Shown here piece after piece: positions 16,993-26,144 of a stretch of 64,000 nucleotides of DNA. Below the pieces are notes generated by a model. It was not told the DNA's origin and did not search any database. It worked only from the letters and a program-made list of their open reading frames with translations. This DNA comes from Capnocytophaga sp. (GTDB taxonomy: Bacteria > Bacteroidota > Bacteroidia > Flavobacteriales > Flavobacteriaceae). Positions within the stretch are counted from its first letter, which is position 1. Every line of letters starts with the position of its first letter. The DNA is taken from NCBI GenBank assembly GCA_030530525.1, contig JAUMUT010000005.1:32796-96795 (forward strand), in the 5' to 3' direction. Position numbers and translations under genes: made by a program.

Positions 16993-19470
16993 TTACCAAG
17001 TAAAAGTAAGTCCGCCAATGATGTTTGTTCCTAAGCCTGGTATAAAGGTAGTAAAGTTTTCTGGTGTGGTTGGTAACCTTACTCCTGTTGCAGGATTTGT
17101 AAATTGCGGAGCTGTTGCTATATCTCTTACTAAGTAGCTTGATGCATATACTTTATTAGTTAGGTTATTTCCTTGTACAAAAAATGTCCATTTATTCTTT
17201 TTGAAGCCAATTTTAGCTCCAAGTAAGGAATAAGGGTCTTGATACAATGTGTTTTGGTGGTCTGTTGGTGTTTTTTCAGGAATAGATTCCAGATTTACTT
17301 CCAAGAATAAGCCCGATGGATGTTTATAATCCAAAGCAGCAAATATATAATGGGTAGGCACGCCTCCAAGTTTCTTATTTTTGTATATATTTCCATCCGT
17401 AAAATAGAAATTACTATAATTGTAATTCACAAATAGGGTAAAACTATCTTCTTTTTTAGAAAAAATATTCTTCAAGAAGGTAGATTGTAGCCCAGCTTCC
17501 ACACCTTGGTGTATTGTTTTGGAAGGTGAATTTATAGTTTTCCCTACGATAGCCAATTCATCGGTCAATGCAAGTATTTCTTTATCTACCCAAGAGTTAT
17601 ATAGGCTAATATTCCAAACAAAAGCCTTTCCTAAGTTCCCTTTTGTACCTATTTCAATAGTATAAGCCTTTTGTGCATCTAATTCAGAAAATTCTATTCT
17701 GTTAGCACTCGAATTGATAGTACCACCACTTAAATTTATAAGTTCAAGGAAGGTTGGTGGCTCATAACTTCCGCTAAAATTAGCAAAAAATTGCGTTATT
17801 TCATTACTTTTTAATATAAAACCAATTTTAGGATTTATCCCGAAGTAGTTTTTATCTGCATTTATATAATTTGTTGCTACGGTAGAGCGTCTGGTTTGGT
17901 TAGGTTGAGGTAAAGGAATGGCAACTACGGGTCTGGTAGCATCTGTATATTTATCTTCTACCTTTCTGGTATCCCAATTGGCTTGCAAGGCTAAATTCAT
18001 ACTAAAATTATTAGTAAAAGAATAAGTATCATTTACAAAAATAGATAAATGATTAGCCGTTAAGTATTCTTTGGAAAATAAATTATCTCTATTACCTCTA
18101 TTATTAATAAAATAAGATTGGTTTGTTCTTCCTTGACTAATATGAACACCTGCTGTAAGATTATTTTTTATGGTATTGTACTCATAATTTAGGCGAAGTC
18201 CATAGTCATTATTAATATTTTGACGTATGTTAGATCCCATTGGAAATGTAAATACATCATCGGCATACTGATAGTAAAGCGTAGTAGTTAAAAGATTATT
18301 TTTATTAATCTGATAAGCGTTTTTATTACCAAAACGAGCTATTTTACTTTCTCGGTTAGGCTTATCACGAAGTACATTAGGACCAAAAGCAAATGGAGTA
18401 GTGAGTTTTGGAGCTTGATTAATTTGTTTTCTATCCTCTTCATACTGATAACGAGTAAGGGGACCTGGAATATCAAAACGAAGGTCTGTAAAAGATGCGT
18501 ATATTCTACTCTCAAACTTATCCGAGAATTTTCTTCCTGCATTTAACAAAGCGTTGAACCTTTTTGAGGAATTATATTCTCTATATCCGTCGCTGTGGTT
18601 GTAAGAAGTGGAAACAAAAATATCATTCTTACCAAAAGAGAAGCCCGAAGATATACTACTGTTAAAATAATTAAAACTTCCTGCCTCCATTTTCACACTT
18701 AAAGGAGAGGCATTGTATCCGTTTTTCGTTACAAAGTTCATTGCGCCTCCAAGAGTAGCTCCGCCGTACTCCATAGCGTTAGAACCACGATAAACTTCTA
18801 CTAAATTGGACGCTTGTGGCTCCAATACACCTATAATATATGAACCATCGGAGAAATTAATAGGAATACCATCTTGAAATAGGGCAACTCCGCGCGATTG
18901 AGGGTTACTTTGTATTCCAGAACCACGAATGTTTAGCCTTGGTTGGTCATTTCCTCCAAAAAACTCCTGAATAATAACGCCAGGTTCTCTCTGTAAGGCA
19001 TCTTTTAGGGTTTGAGAGCGTTGCGAAGATAAGTTTTTAAGGTCAGCAAGATTAGTTCCGCCCGCTATTTTGTCCAATTTCATTTTAGAAATATGAACAG
19101 AGTTGGCAACCAAGCTCGGATTATCAGAAACTACTACTTCTTCTAGCTCAATTGCATTTTTAGAGATAACAACTTCCACGTAAGTAACTCTGTTTTCATT
19201 ATTTTGAAGCGTAACAGGAATTATTTTTTTCTGAAATCCTTCTTTTTCCACTTCAATAACAGGATTTTCTTCTGTAAAAATCAAAGAATAACTTCCGTCG
19301 TTATCTGTAAGCGTTTTAATTTTGGAGTTACTTTGTAATTGTACGCTGGCATTTGCCACCGGGAATTTGTTTTCATCAAGGATTTTTCCTTTAATCCTAT
19401 TATTCTGTGCAAAAGCGATTATGGCAAGCATAAAAAACACAGCCGATAGATAATACTTTTTACGAAACAT
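16993..19470 (-). CDS. TonB-dependent outer membrane receptor
   Basis: A signal peptide (1-21, ending AFAQ) is followed by a carboxypeptidase-regulatory-like domain (about 24-105), a TonB-box-like region, a plug (about 130-250, with QREPGVIIQEFFGGNDQPRLNIRGSG and GVALFQDGIPIN), and a 22-strand barrel ending IIGGLTFTW. The plug resembles FecA-like iron-complex receptors more than SusC. No SusD, siderophore or lipoprotein gene is adjacent, so the substrate (iron chelate, haem or other) is open. Confidence 0.9.
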   Translation of the reverse strand: MFRKKYYLSAVFFMLAIIAFAQNNRIKGKILDENKFPVANASVQLQSNSKIKTLTDNDGSYSLIFTEENPVIEVEKEGFQKKIIPVTLQNNENRVTYVEVVISKNAIELEEVVVSDNPSLVANSVHISKMKLDKIAGGTNLADLKNLSSQRSQTLKDALQREPGVIIQEFFGGNDQPRLNIRGSGIQSNPQSRGVALFQDGIPINFSDGSYIIGVLEPQASNLVEVYRGSNAMEYGGATLGGAMNFVTKNGYNASPLSVKMEAGSFNYFNSSISSGFSFGKNDIFVSTSYNHSDGYREYNSSKRFNALLNAGRKFSDKFESRIYASFTDLRFDIPGPLTRYQYEEDRKQINQAPKLTTPFAFGPNVLRDKPNRESKIARFGNKNAYQINKNNLLTTTLYYQYADDVFTFPMGSNIRQNINNDYGLRLNYEYNTIKNNLTAGVHISQGRTNQSYFINNRGNRDNLFSKEYLTANHLSIFVNDTYSFTNNFSMNLALQANWDTRKVEDKYTDATRPVVAIPLPQPNQTRRSTVATNYINADKNYFGINPKIGFILKSNEITQFFANFSGSYEPPTFLELINLSGGTINSSANRIEFSELDAQKAYTIEIGTKGNLGKAFVWNISLYNSWVDKEILALTDELAIVGKTINSPSKTIHQGVEAGLQSTFLKNIFSKKEDSFTLFVNYNYSNFYFTDGNIYKNKKLGGVPTHYIFAALDYKHPSGLFLEVNLESIPEKTPTDHQNTLYQDPYSLLGAKIGFKKNKWTFFVQGNNLTNKVYASSYLVRDIATAPQFTNPATGVRLPTTPENFTTFIPGLGTNIIGGLTFTW

Positions 19471-19498
19471 ATGTTAATTATTTTAAATTAGACTGATG

Positions 19499-19506
19499 CA
19501 AAATTA
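19499..19506 (-). promoter_or_regulatory. -7 box for the TonB receptor gene
   Basis: Plus-strand CAAAATTA gives TAATTTTG on the minus strand, 29 bases before the start codon. No Fur-like palindrome was recognised here. Confidence 0.5.
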
Positions 19507-19714
19507 GCAAATATTTTCTATTTTAAATAATGCACAAGATGATATTTAGTAAAAATTTAACATTAAGTAAGTATTAACATTCTTTTTTTTGGAATAAAAT
19601 ATATTTACAAAAAATTAGTTTATTTTAGAGAATTTTAGTTTTAAAAAACGCTAATGAAATTAGAAGCGTGAATTTTTTTTTGTTTTTTTAACGATTTTTT
19701 TCAAAAAATATTTC

Positions 19715-19742
19715 TTTGAATTAAAAAAAATATATACTTTTG
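19715..19742 (+). promoter_or_regulatory. Promoter that sets the start of the dihydroorotase-like gene
   Basis: TTTG (19715-19718) and TACTTTTG (19735-19742) are 16 bases apart. Transcription would begin near 19749, beyond the in-frame GTG at 19745, so translation must start at the ATG at 19772. Confidence 0.65.
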
Positions 19743-19771
19743 CAGTGAAATATAATGATATTCTAATTGTA

Positions 19772-21019
19772 ATGAAAATTTTTCTAAAATCGGTAACTAT
19801 CCTTGATTGTGATAGCCAATTTCATAAAAATCAGCAAGATATACGAATTGAAAATGGCATCATAAAAGAAATAGGCTCTAATCTTAACTATACTTCGGAA
19901 GAGAAAGTTATAGAAAACTGTTTTGTTTCACAAGGTTGGGCGGATAGTAGCGTGTGTTTTGGAGAACCAGGCTATGAAGAACGAGAAACATTGGATAACG
20001 GAATGCGAGTGGCTGCCAAGAGTGGTTTTACTCAAATAATGCTTAATCCTAATGTGTTACCCATTACAGACACCAAAAGCCAAGTAGCTTATTTAAAGCA
20101 AGTTACACAAAATTCTGTAAATGAATTATTCCCGATAGGAGCTTTGAGCGTAAATAGCCAAGGGGAATATCTTGCAGAGTTATATGATATGGCGCAAGGT
20201 GGAGCCGTAGCTTTTGGAGATTATAAAAAATCATTATATAATGCTAATTTATTAAAAATAGCATTACAATATACGCAACCCTTCCAAGGTATTGTCATTT
20301 CATTTGCTAATGAGAAAACCATAGCAGGGAAAGGAGTTGTAAATGAGCATATTACCTCTACAAAATTAGGATTAAAAGGCATTCCTACACTTGCAGAAGA
20401 GGTAGTTATAGCACGAGATTTGGCTATTTTGGAATACTCAGGCGGAAAGTTACACATTCCTACGGTATCTTCTGCTAAATCTCTGGAAATCATAAAAGAA
20501 GCTAAACGCAAAGGGCTTGATGTAACTTGTAGTGTGGCGATATATAATTTACACTTACCTGATGATATTTTAGTAGATTTTAACACTAATTATAAAGTCC
20601 TTCCTCCACTTAGAGATAAAATACAAATTGAGGCACTTTGCAAAGGCTTAGAAGAAGGAGTTATTGATTTTGTAACTTCTGACCATTGCCCATTAGATAT
20701 AGAATGCAAAGCCAAAGAATTTGACCTCGCTGATTTTGGAACTATTGGCTTAGAAACCGCTTTTGGTATTCTTATTCAGCACGTTAGCGTTGAAAAAGCT
20801 GTACAATTACTTACAGGAGCAAAAAAACGTTTTTCGTTACCTTCTGCGCCTATTGAAGTAGGAAATGAAGCTAATTTGACTCTATTCCGTACCGAAGGAG
20901 AATATGTTTTATCCGAAAAAGACATCACTTCAACCTCTAAAAATTGTGCATTTTTAGGAGAAAAAATAAAAGGAAGCATTATTGGCATTATCACTCAAAA
21001 AGGATTTTTATTTAATTAA
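19772..21019 (+). CDS. Dihydroorotase-like protein lacking metal-ligand histidines
   Basis: The 415-residue protein follows the type I dihydroorotase fold from end to end. The canonical metal site IDxHxHxREPG reads ADSSVCFGEPG, so both histidines and the substrate arginine are gone. A further ligand site, normally HICHVST, reads HIPTVSS, and ATDHAPH reads TSDHCPL. It is therefore unlikely to be a working zinc hydrolase; inactive PyrC homologues that support aspartate carbamoyltransferase are known in other bacteria. As I recall, Flavobacteriia homologues share these changes. The start is set by the promoter. Confidence 0.85.
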   Translation: MKIFLKSVTILDCDSQFHKNQQDIRIENGIIKEIGSNLNYTSEEKVIENCFVSQGWADSSVCFGEPGYEERETLDNGMRVAAKSGFTQIMLNPNVLPITDTKSQVAYLKQVTQNSVNELFPIGALSVNSQGEYLAELYDMAQGGAVAFGDYKKSLYNANLLKIALQYTQPFQGIVISFANEKTIAGKGVVNEHITSTKLGLKGIPTLAEEVVIARDLAILEYSGGKLHIPTVSSAKSLEIIKEAKRKGLDVTCSVAIYNLHLPDDILVDFNTNYKVLPPLRDKIQIEALCKGLEEGVIDFVTSDHCPLDIECKAKEFDLADFGTIGLETAFGILIQHVSVEKAVQLLTGAKKRFSLPSAPIEVGNEANLTLFRTEGEYVLSEKDITSTSKNCAFLGEKIKGSIIGIITQKGFLFN

Positions 21020-21074
21020 TATTTATTAGCCAAAAAAATCAGCAAAATCTTTATTTTAACTTCTAAAATTAAGA

Positions 21075-21725
21075 ATGAAGGGATTTTCCTTAGAACACTT
21101 ATTAAGACCTGCTATCATAGAGCAGGAAAATGGCAAATCACCCGCCGTTTTTATGCTACACGGTTACGGAAGCAACAAAGACGATTTGTTCTCTTTCGCA
21201 AGCGAACTGCCTGAAAAATACGCAGTTATTTCAGTACAAGCTCCTTATGCCTTATCGGATACGGAATATGCTTGGTACTCTATGGAACTTGATGCTACGC
21301 GTTGGAGTGATATCGTACAAGCTTATACGACTCAGCGTAAATTATTGATTTTCATAGAACAATCTTGCCAAAAATATAGTTTAGATGAGCAACAAATTAC
21401 ACTTTTGGGCTTTAATCAGGGTTGTATTTTAAGCCTTTCTATGGCGCTTTCTTTCCCAAAAAAAATACAAAAAGTAGTAGGAATCAGTGGTTTTATGGAT
21501 ACCAAAATCTTAGCAGATAATTATCTGAAAAATGATTTTTCTGGGCTAAGCGTTTTCTTAGCTCACGGAATTTCTGACCAAATTATTCCTGTACAATGGG
21601 CAGAAGAAGCCGTTACTTTTCTTAAAGAATTAAATATTGATTGCACTTACGAAGAATTTTCAACAGGGCACAACATTACGCCTGAAATTTTCTATTCTTT
21701 CAAAGAGTGGCTAAGCAAACATTAA
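21075..21725 (+). CDS. Alpha/beta hydrolase (carboxylesterase/phospholipase type) with Ser-to-Asn nucleophile
   Basis: The sequence aligns with YpfH/acyl-protein-thioesterase-like hydrolases: oxyanion segment MLHGYGSNKDDLFSFA, Asp168 (HGISDQIIP) and His199 (STGHNITPE). The nucleophile elbow, normally GFSQG, reads GFNQG (Asn114; codon AAT at 21412-21414), so the serine is missing. It follows the dihydroorotase-like gene by 55 bases and ends at a terminator. A binding role or loss of activity is inferred; a sequencing error is possible since one base (AGT to AAT) would explain it. Confidence 0.85.
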   Translation: MKGFSLEHLLRPAIIEQENGKSPAVFMLHGYGSNKDDLFSFASELPEKYAVISVQAPYALSDTEYAWYSMELDATRWSDIVQAYTTQRKLLIFIEQSCQKYSLDEQQITLLGFNQGCILSLSMALSFPKKIQKVVGISGFMDTKILADNYLKNDFSGLSVFLAHGISDQIIPVQWAEEAVTFLKELNIDCTYEEFSTGHNITPEIFYSFKEWLSKH

Positions 21726-21777
21726 CCTAAAAGAAAAATAGAAAGCATAATTTTCTATAATTATTCACTTTAAAAAG

Positions 21778-21814
21778 ACAAAAGGAAACTTGTAATACAG
21801 GTTTCCTTTTTTGT
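21778..21814 (+). terminator. Terminator after the hydrolase gene
   Basis: ACAAAAGGAAAC and GTTTCCTTTTTTGT form a strong stem with a T-run, upstream of the tex promoter. Confidence 0.8.
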
Positions 21815-21859
21815 GTAAAAAATATTTCTGTTTAAACTTTATTTTCTATCTTATTTTAG

Positions 21860-21867
21860 TATCTTTG
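21860..21867 (+). promoter_or_regulatory. -7 box that sets the start of tex
   Basis: TATCTTTG lies inside the longest possible reading frame (from 21811). Transcription from it would begin near 21874, so the ATG at 21883 is the usable start. Confidence 0.65.
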
Positions 21868-21882
21868 CAAGATATTTTTTTA

Positions 21883-24012
21883 ATGAAAATGACAAATATT
21901 CAGTTTATAAATCAGCAAACAGGAATAGCTGAAAAATCTATTGAAAACACTCTTTTATTACTTTCCGAAGGTTGTACCATACCTTTTATTGCACGCTATC
22001 GCAAAGACAGAACCCAAAACTTGGACGAAGTAGCCATAGAGAAAATAGCAAAGGCACAAAACGAATACGACAATCTTTGTAAGCGCAAAGAAACTATCTT
22101 AAACTCCATTGAAGAACAAGGAAAACTCACCGATGAACTAAAAAAACGCATTGAAAATAGTTTTGAACTCAATGAGTTGGAAGACTTATACTTACCTTAC
22201 AAAAAACGCAGAAAAACCAGAGGCGATGTTGCCAAAGAAAACGGATTGGAGCCCCTTGCTAAACAAATTATGAGCCAACGTGTAGCCAATCTCAGCACTC
22301 TTGCCGACAAATACATTTCTGACAAAGTAGTCAATGAAACCGAAGCCCTACAAGGTGCCTCGGATATTATCGCCGAATGGATTAATGAAAATATGTACAT
22401 CCGTCGTACTTTACGAAAGATTTTTCAGCGTAAAGCAAACCTCTCTTCCGAAGTAGTTAAAGCCAAAAGTGAAGACGAAGAAGCCAAAAAGTACGAACAA
22501 TATTTTGATTGGGAAGAACCGCTTAGCAAAGCTCCTTCTCATCGTGTTTTAGCTATTTTAAGAGCAGAAAAAGAAGGTTTTATTAAAATGAAAATCCAAG
22601 TAGAACCCGAAGAAACTTTACCTTTTATAGAAGATACTATTATCAAAGGAAGCGGAGAAGTTGCAGAGTTTCTCCAAAAAACCGTCAAAGATAGCTATAA
22701 ACGTTTGTTAGAGCCCTCCATTGCTAACGAAACACTCCAAGAAGCAAAAGATAAAGCCGATGCCAAAGCTATTGCCGTTTTTGCTGAAAATTTATCCCAA
22801 CTTTTATTAGCCTCTCCTCTCGGTGAGAAACGTATCCTTGCCATAGACCCTGGCTATCGTACGGGCTGTAAAGTCGTTTGCCTCAGCGAACAAGGCGATT
22901 TGTTATACAACGAAACCATCTTCCCCCACGCTCCTCAACACGAAGAAACTATCGCTATTAAGAAAATCCGTACAATGGTATCGCAATACAATATTGAAGC
23001 TATTGCTATCGGGAACGGAACCGCTTCCAGAGAAACGGAAAATTTCATCAAAAAAATCACTTTTGACCGGCCCGTACAAGTTTTCGTAGTGAGCGAAGCA
23101 GGCGCATCGGTGTATTCTGCCTCTAAAATAGCAAGAGACGAATTTCCTAACTATGACGTAACCGTGCGCGGGGCTGTCTCTATCGGGAGAAGGCTTGCCG
23201 ACCCTCTGGCAGAGCTGGTAAAAATTGAACCCAAGTCTATCGGAGTGGGGCAATATCAACACGATGTAAATCCTACACTGCTCAAAGAAGAATTGGACGC
23301 TACCGTTATCCGTTCCGTAAATAAAGTAGGCGTAAATCTTAACACCGCAAGCAAATCTTTGCTTACCTACGTTTCAGGAATTGGAGAAAAAATGGCGGAA
23401 AACATTGTCCATTATCGGGCAGAGAATGGCGCATTTGCAAAACGGGAAGACCTTAAAAAAGTGCCTCGTTTAGGAGAAAAAGTCTATCAGCAAGCAGTGG
23501 CTTTCTTGCGTGTCCATAACGAAGATAATCCGTTAGATAATTCCGCTGTGCATCCCGAAGCATATCCCATCATTAAACGAATGGCAAAAGACCTCAACAT
23601 AAAAGAAAAAGAGCTTATCGGGAATAAAAAAGCCATTGCCTCTATTCCGATAGAAAATTACATTACCGAAAACGCAGGAGTTTTATACCTAAAAGATATG
23701 CTCAAAGAATTGGAAAAACCAGGATTAGACCCCAGACAAGCTGCCAAAGTATTTGAGTTTGACCCCAATGTAAAAACTTTTGAAGATGTAAAAACGGGAA
23801 TGATTCTCAACGGAATTGTTAATAACATCACCGCTTTTGGCTGTTTTGTTGATATAGGCGTAAAGGAAAGCGGATTGGTTCATATTTCACAACTAAAAGA
23901 AGGATATGTTTCCGATGTAAATGAAGTAGTGAAACTTCACCAGCAAGTGCAAGTAAAAGTCTTGGAAGTAGATGAAACTCGTAAGCGTATTTCTCTTAGC
24001 TTAATAATCTGA
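21883..24012 (+). CDS. tex: Tex family RNA-binding transcription accessory protein
   Basis: Typical domain order: N-terminal helical Tex domain with PFIARYRKDRTQNLDE, a YqgF/RuvC-like fold (RILAIDPGYRTGCKV), tandem helix-hairpin-helix (NTASKSLLTYVSGIGEKMAENIV), and a C-terminal S1 domain (MILNGIVNNITAFGCFVDIGVKESGLVH). Its 709 residues from the ATG at 21883 match the family. Tex binds RNA and the transcription machinery and is widely conserved; its exact role is unclear. Monocistronic, with ddl 62 bases downstream. Confidence 0.95.
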   Translation: MKMTNIQFINQQTGIAEKSIENTLLLLSEGCTIPFIARYRKDRTQNLDEVAIEKIAKAQNEYDNLCKRKETILNSIEEQGKLTDELKKRIENSFELNELEDLYLPYKKRRKTRGDVAKENGLEPLAKQIMSQRVANLSTLADKYISDKVVNETEALQGASDIIAEWINENMYIRRTLRKIFQRKANLSSEVVKAKSEDEEAKKYEQYFDWEEPLSKAPSHRVLAILRAEKEGFIKMKIQVEPEETLPFIEDTIIKGSGEVAEFLQKTVKDSYKRLLEPSIANETLQEAKDKADAKAIAVFAENLSQLLLASPLGEKRILAIDPGYRTGCKVVCLSEQGDLLYNETIFPHAPQHEETIAIKKIRTMVSQYNIEAIAIGNGTASRETENFIKKITFDRPVQVFVVSEAGASVYSASKIARDEFPNYDVTVRGAVSIGRRLADPLAELVKIEPKSIGVGQYQHDVNPTLLKEELDATVIRSVNKVGVNLNTASKSLLTYVSGIGEKMAENIVHYRAENGAFAKREDLKKVPRLGEKVYQQAVAFLRVHNEDNPLDNSAVHPEAYPIIKRMAKDLNIKEKELIGNKKAIASIPIENYITENAGVLYLKDMLKELEKPGLDPRQAAKVFEFDPNVKTFEDVKTGMILNGIVNNITAFGCFVDIGVKESGLVHISQLKEGYVSDVNEVVKLHQQVQVKVLEVDETRKRISLSLII

Positions 24013-24074
24013 TTTTCTATTATTTAGAATATAATTTCTTTATCATTTTTTATTATTCCAACAAAAAAAATACA

Positions 24075-25046
24075 ATGAAAAATATTGCTGTTATAATGGG
24101 CGGGTACTCCGAAGAAGCCGGAGTTTCTCTAAAAAGTGGTGCCGTTGTTCTTAATCACTTAGACAAAACCAAATACAACGGCTACGGCATACAAATCCAT
24201 AAAGACCGATGGGAATATATTAACGAAAAAGGCGAGGCTTTCCCTGTGGATAAAAATGATTTTTCTATCCAAGTCAATGGAAAAAAAATCATCTTTGATG
24301 CCGTGTTTAACGCTATTCACGGAACGCCTGGCGAAGACGGATACCTACAAGCCTATTTTCAACTCTTGCAAATCCCTCTAACGGGTTGTAGTATGTATGC
24401 TTCCGCTTTGACGTTCAACAAAAGAGATATGCTTTCCGTACTAAAACCCTACGATATCCCTTGCGCTCCTTCGTATTACTTAAACAAAGGCGATGTATTC
24501 CATACTTCGGATATTATAGAAAAAGTAGGTATTCCGTGTTTCGTAAAGGCAAATCGTTCAGGCAGTAGCATAGGCGTTTTTAAAGTAAAAGAAGAAAAAG
24601 AACTCACAGAGGCAATAGAAAAAGCCTTTGAAGTGGATAACGAAATCCTTATTGAAGGATTTTTAGACGGAACAGAAGTTTCGGTTGGCGTAATCACTTA
24701 CCAAGGCGAAACTATCGTTTTACCAATCACCGAAATTATTTCTGAGAGAGAATTTTTTGATTATGAAGCAAAATATTTAGGAAAATCTAAAGAAATAACT
24801 CCCGCACGCATTTCCGAAGAGTTAGCCGAAACTATCCGAACTCTCGCCTTGCGTATCTATAATATATTACAGATGAAAGGATTTAGCAGAAGCGAATTTA
24901 TTATTGTAGATGGTATTCCCCATCTTTTGGAAATGAATACTACACCAGGATTATCCGAAGCAAGTATTTTGCCACAACAAGCCAAAGCAGCGGGAATATC
25001 TCTTACTGAACTTTTTAGTAATGCTATTGAAGAATCTTTTTTGTAG
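24075..25046 (+). CDS. ddl: D-alanine--D-alanine ligase
   Basis: ATP-grasp enzyme that joins two D-alanines for peptidoglycan precursors. Motifs present: MGGYSEEAGVSLKSG, HGTPGEDGYLQ, the ATP-binding loop RSGSSIGVFKV, and the metal/phosphate end EMNTTPGLSE. Length 323 is normal. In place of the murC-ddl grouping common elsewhere, it stands after tex. A strong terminator follows the stop. Confidence 0.96.
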   Translation: MKNIAVIMGGYSEEAGVSLKSGAVVLNHLDKTKYNGYGIQIHKDRWEYINEKGEAFPVDKNDFSIQVNGKKIIFDAVFNAIHGTPGEDGYLQAYFQLLQIPLTGCSMYASALTFNKRDMLSVLKPYDIPCAPSYYLNKGDVFHTSDIIEKVGIPCFVKANRSGSSIGVFKVKEEKELTEAIEKAFEVDNEILIEGFLDGTEVSVGVITYQGETIVLPITEIISEREFFDYEAKYLGKSKEITPARISEELAETIRTLALRIYNILQMKGFSRSEFIIVDGIPHLLEMNTTPGLSEASILPQQAKAAGISLTELFSNAIEESFL

Positions 25047-25079
25047 ATTATAAAAAATACTTTTACCATAATAAAAAAC

Positions 25080-25116
25080 AATCCTCCTTTGAAAATATTC
25101 TTAGGAGGATTTTTTA
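25080..25116 (+). terminator. Terminator of ddl
   Basis: AATCCTCCT and AGGAGGATTTTTT form a stem with a T-run 34 bases past the ddl stop. Confidence 0.85.
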
Positions 25117-25155
25117 TGCATAAATATATTTTATTGTTTTCTATATTTATTTTAG

Positions 25156-25312
25156 AATAGTTTATATATACTTTCTTTTAGAATAGATAATCTTTTTAAT
25201 AGTTTATCTACACTTTTTAATAGTTTATATTTCCCAAGTAATAGTTTATCTCTACTTTTATTTAGAAAACATTTCCTACCAAATAGTTTTCCTTTCCTTT
25301 TATATAGAATAG
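25156..25312. repeat. Degenerate 21-bp tandem repeat built on AATAGTTTAT
   Basis: AATAG(TTTA) occurs at 25156, 25198, 25219, 25240 and 25282, all in a 21-bp phase, with out-of-phase copies at 25182 and 25308. The intervening bases are pyrimidine-rich. No ORF or promoter was found in 25117-25483; the 21-bp period equals two helical turns, so the element may be bent or bind protein. Confidence 0.5.
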
Positions 25313-25483
25313 AAAAATAATCTATTTACTATCTTTCCTTTTAAAAAGTATAGAAATATTTTCTATTTTATATCTTTACAAAACAAAAGGGAAAGCATTC
25401 TTTTATATAGAACCCCTCCCCTACTACGTAGTTTATATGTTTTTTATTTATTATAAAATAGTTTTTTTAATAATATATTTTAT

Positions 25484-26038
25484 CTATATTAAAATCAATA
25501 ATAAAATATAGATAGAAAATGCTATACAAAAGAATGTATTTCCTTCTTTTGTGTTTAATAATCTATCCGAATATAAAAAAATAGCAGAAGTTAGCATTAT
25601 TCCAATATAATAAACTGAATTCATATAAACTTCTAAAATATCCAAAAATAATTGAAAATTGCTTCGCTGTTCTTCTTTATTGGAAACCCCTACCATAGAT
25701 ATTTTATTAGAAAGATTAGTTTTGTTTAAGTATTCGTTATTTAATTCATAATAAGAAATTTCATCGGTTGTATTTACTTTCGGAAGGCTTCTAAGAGATA
25801 ATAACCCTACCACAATACGAATATCGCCATCATCAGCGCAAGGAATTTGTTTGGATGATTCTTTAAAATAAATATTTACACTTTCTCGTATCCATTTATT
25901 GCGGTAACAACTTTTTACTTGCATTGTTTTTTTCTCTATATCCTTTATTTTAGAGAAAGTTATCAATGTATTAGAAAAAATAAGCAATAGAGGCGCAAAG
26001 CAAAGCAATATTAAAATATAAATAACTATTTTTTTCAT
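25484..26038 (-). CDS. Small membrane protein of unknown function
   Basis: Not recognised. Residues 5-27 are a membrane segment with a short positive N-terminus; residues 28-125 form an extracytoplasmic stretch with two cysteines (near 44 and 67); two more membrane segments lie at about 135-155 and 165-184. AT-rich codon use. It follows rny after a terminator and ends in the non-coding repeat region, with no neighbour that hints at function. Confidence 0.6.
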   Translation of the reverse strand: MKKIVIYILILLCFAPLLLIFSNTLITFSKIKDIEKKTMQVKSCYRNKWIRESVNIYFKESSKQIPCADDGDIRIVVGLLSLRSLPKVNTTDEISYYELNNEYLNKTNLSNKISMVGVSNKEEQRSNFQLFLDILEVYMNSVYYIGIMLTSAIFLYSDRLLNTKEGNTFFCIAFSIYILLLILI

Positions 26039-26075
26039 TGTTTTTGTCGTTTTCTGTTTTTATTATTTTTTTTAG

Positions 26076-26110
26076 TAAAAAAACTCTCCCAACACTAATA
26101 TTAGGAGAGT
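26076..26110 (-). terminator. Terminator of rny
   Basis: On the minus strand ACTCTCC and GGAGAGT pair and are followed by TTTTTTT, 35 bases past the rny stop. Confidence 0.8.
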
Positions 26111-26144
26111 AATGTTTTTTTATAATATGTTAATAGATTACTTT

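Noticed and set aside
21811..21882. N-terminal extension of Tex resembling a signal peptide
   Set aside because: The stretch overlaps the -7 box and a terminator tail, and Tex is cytoplasmic.
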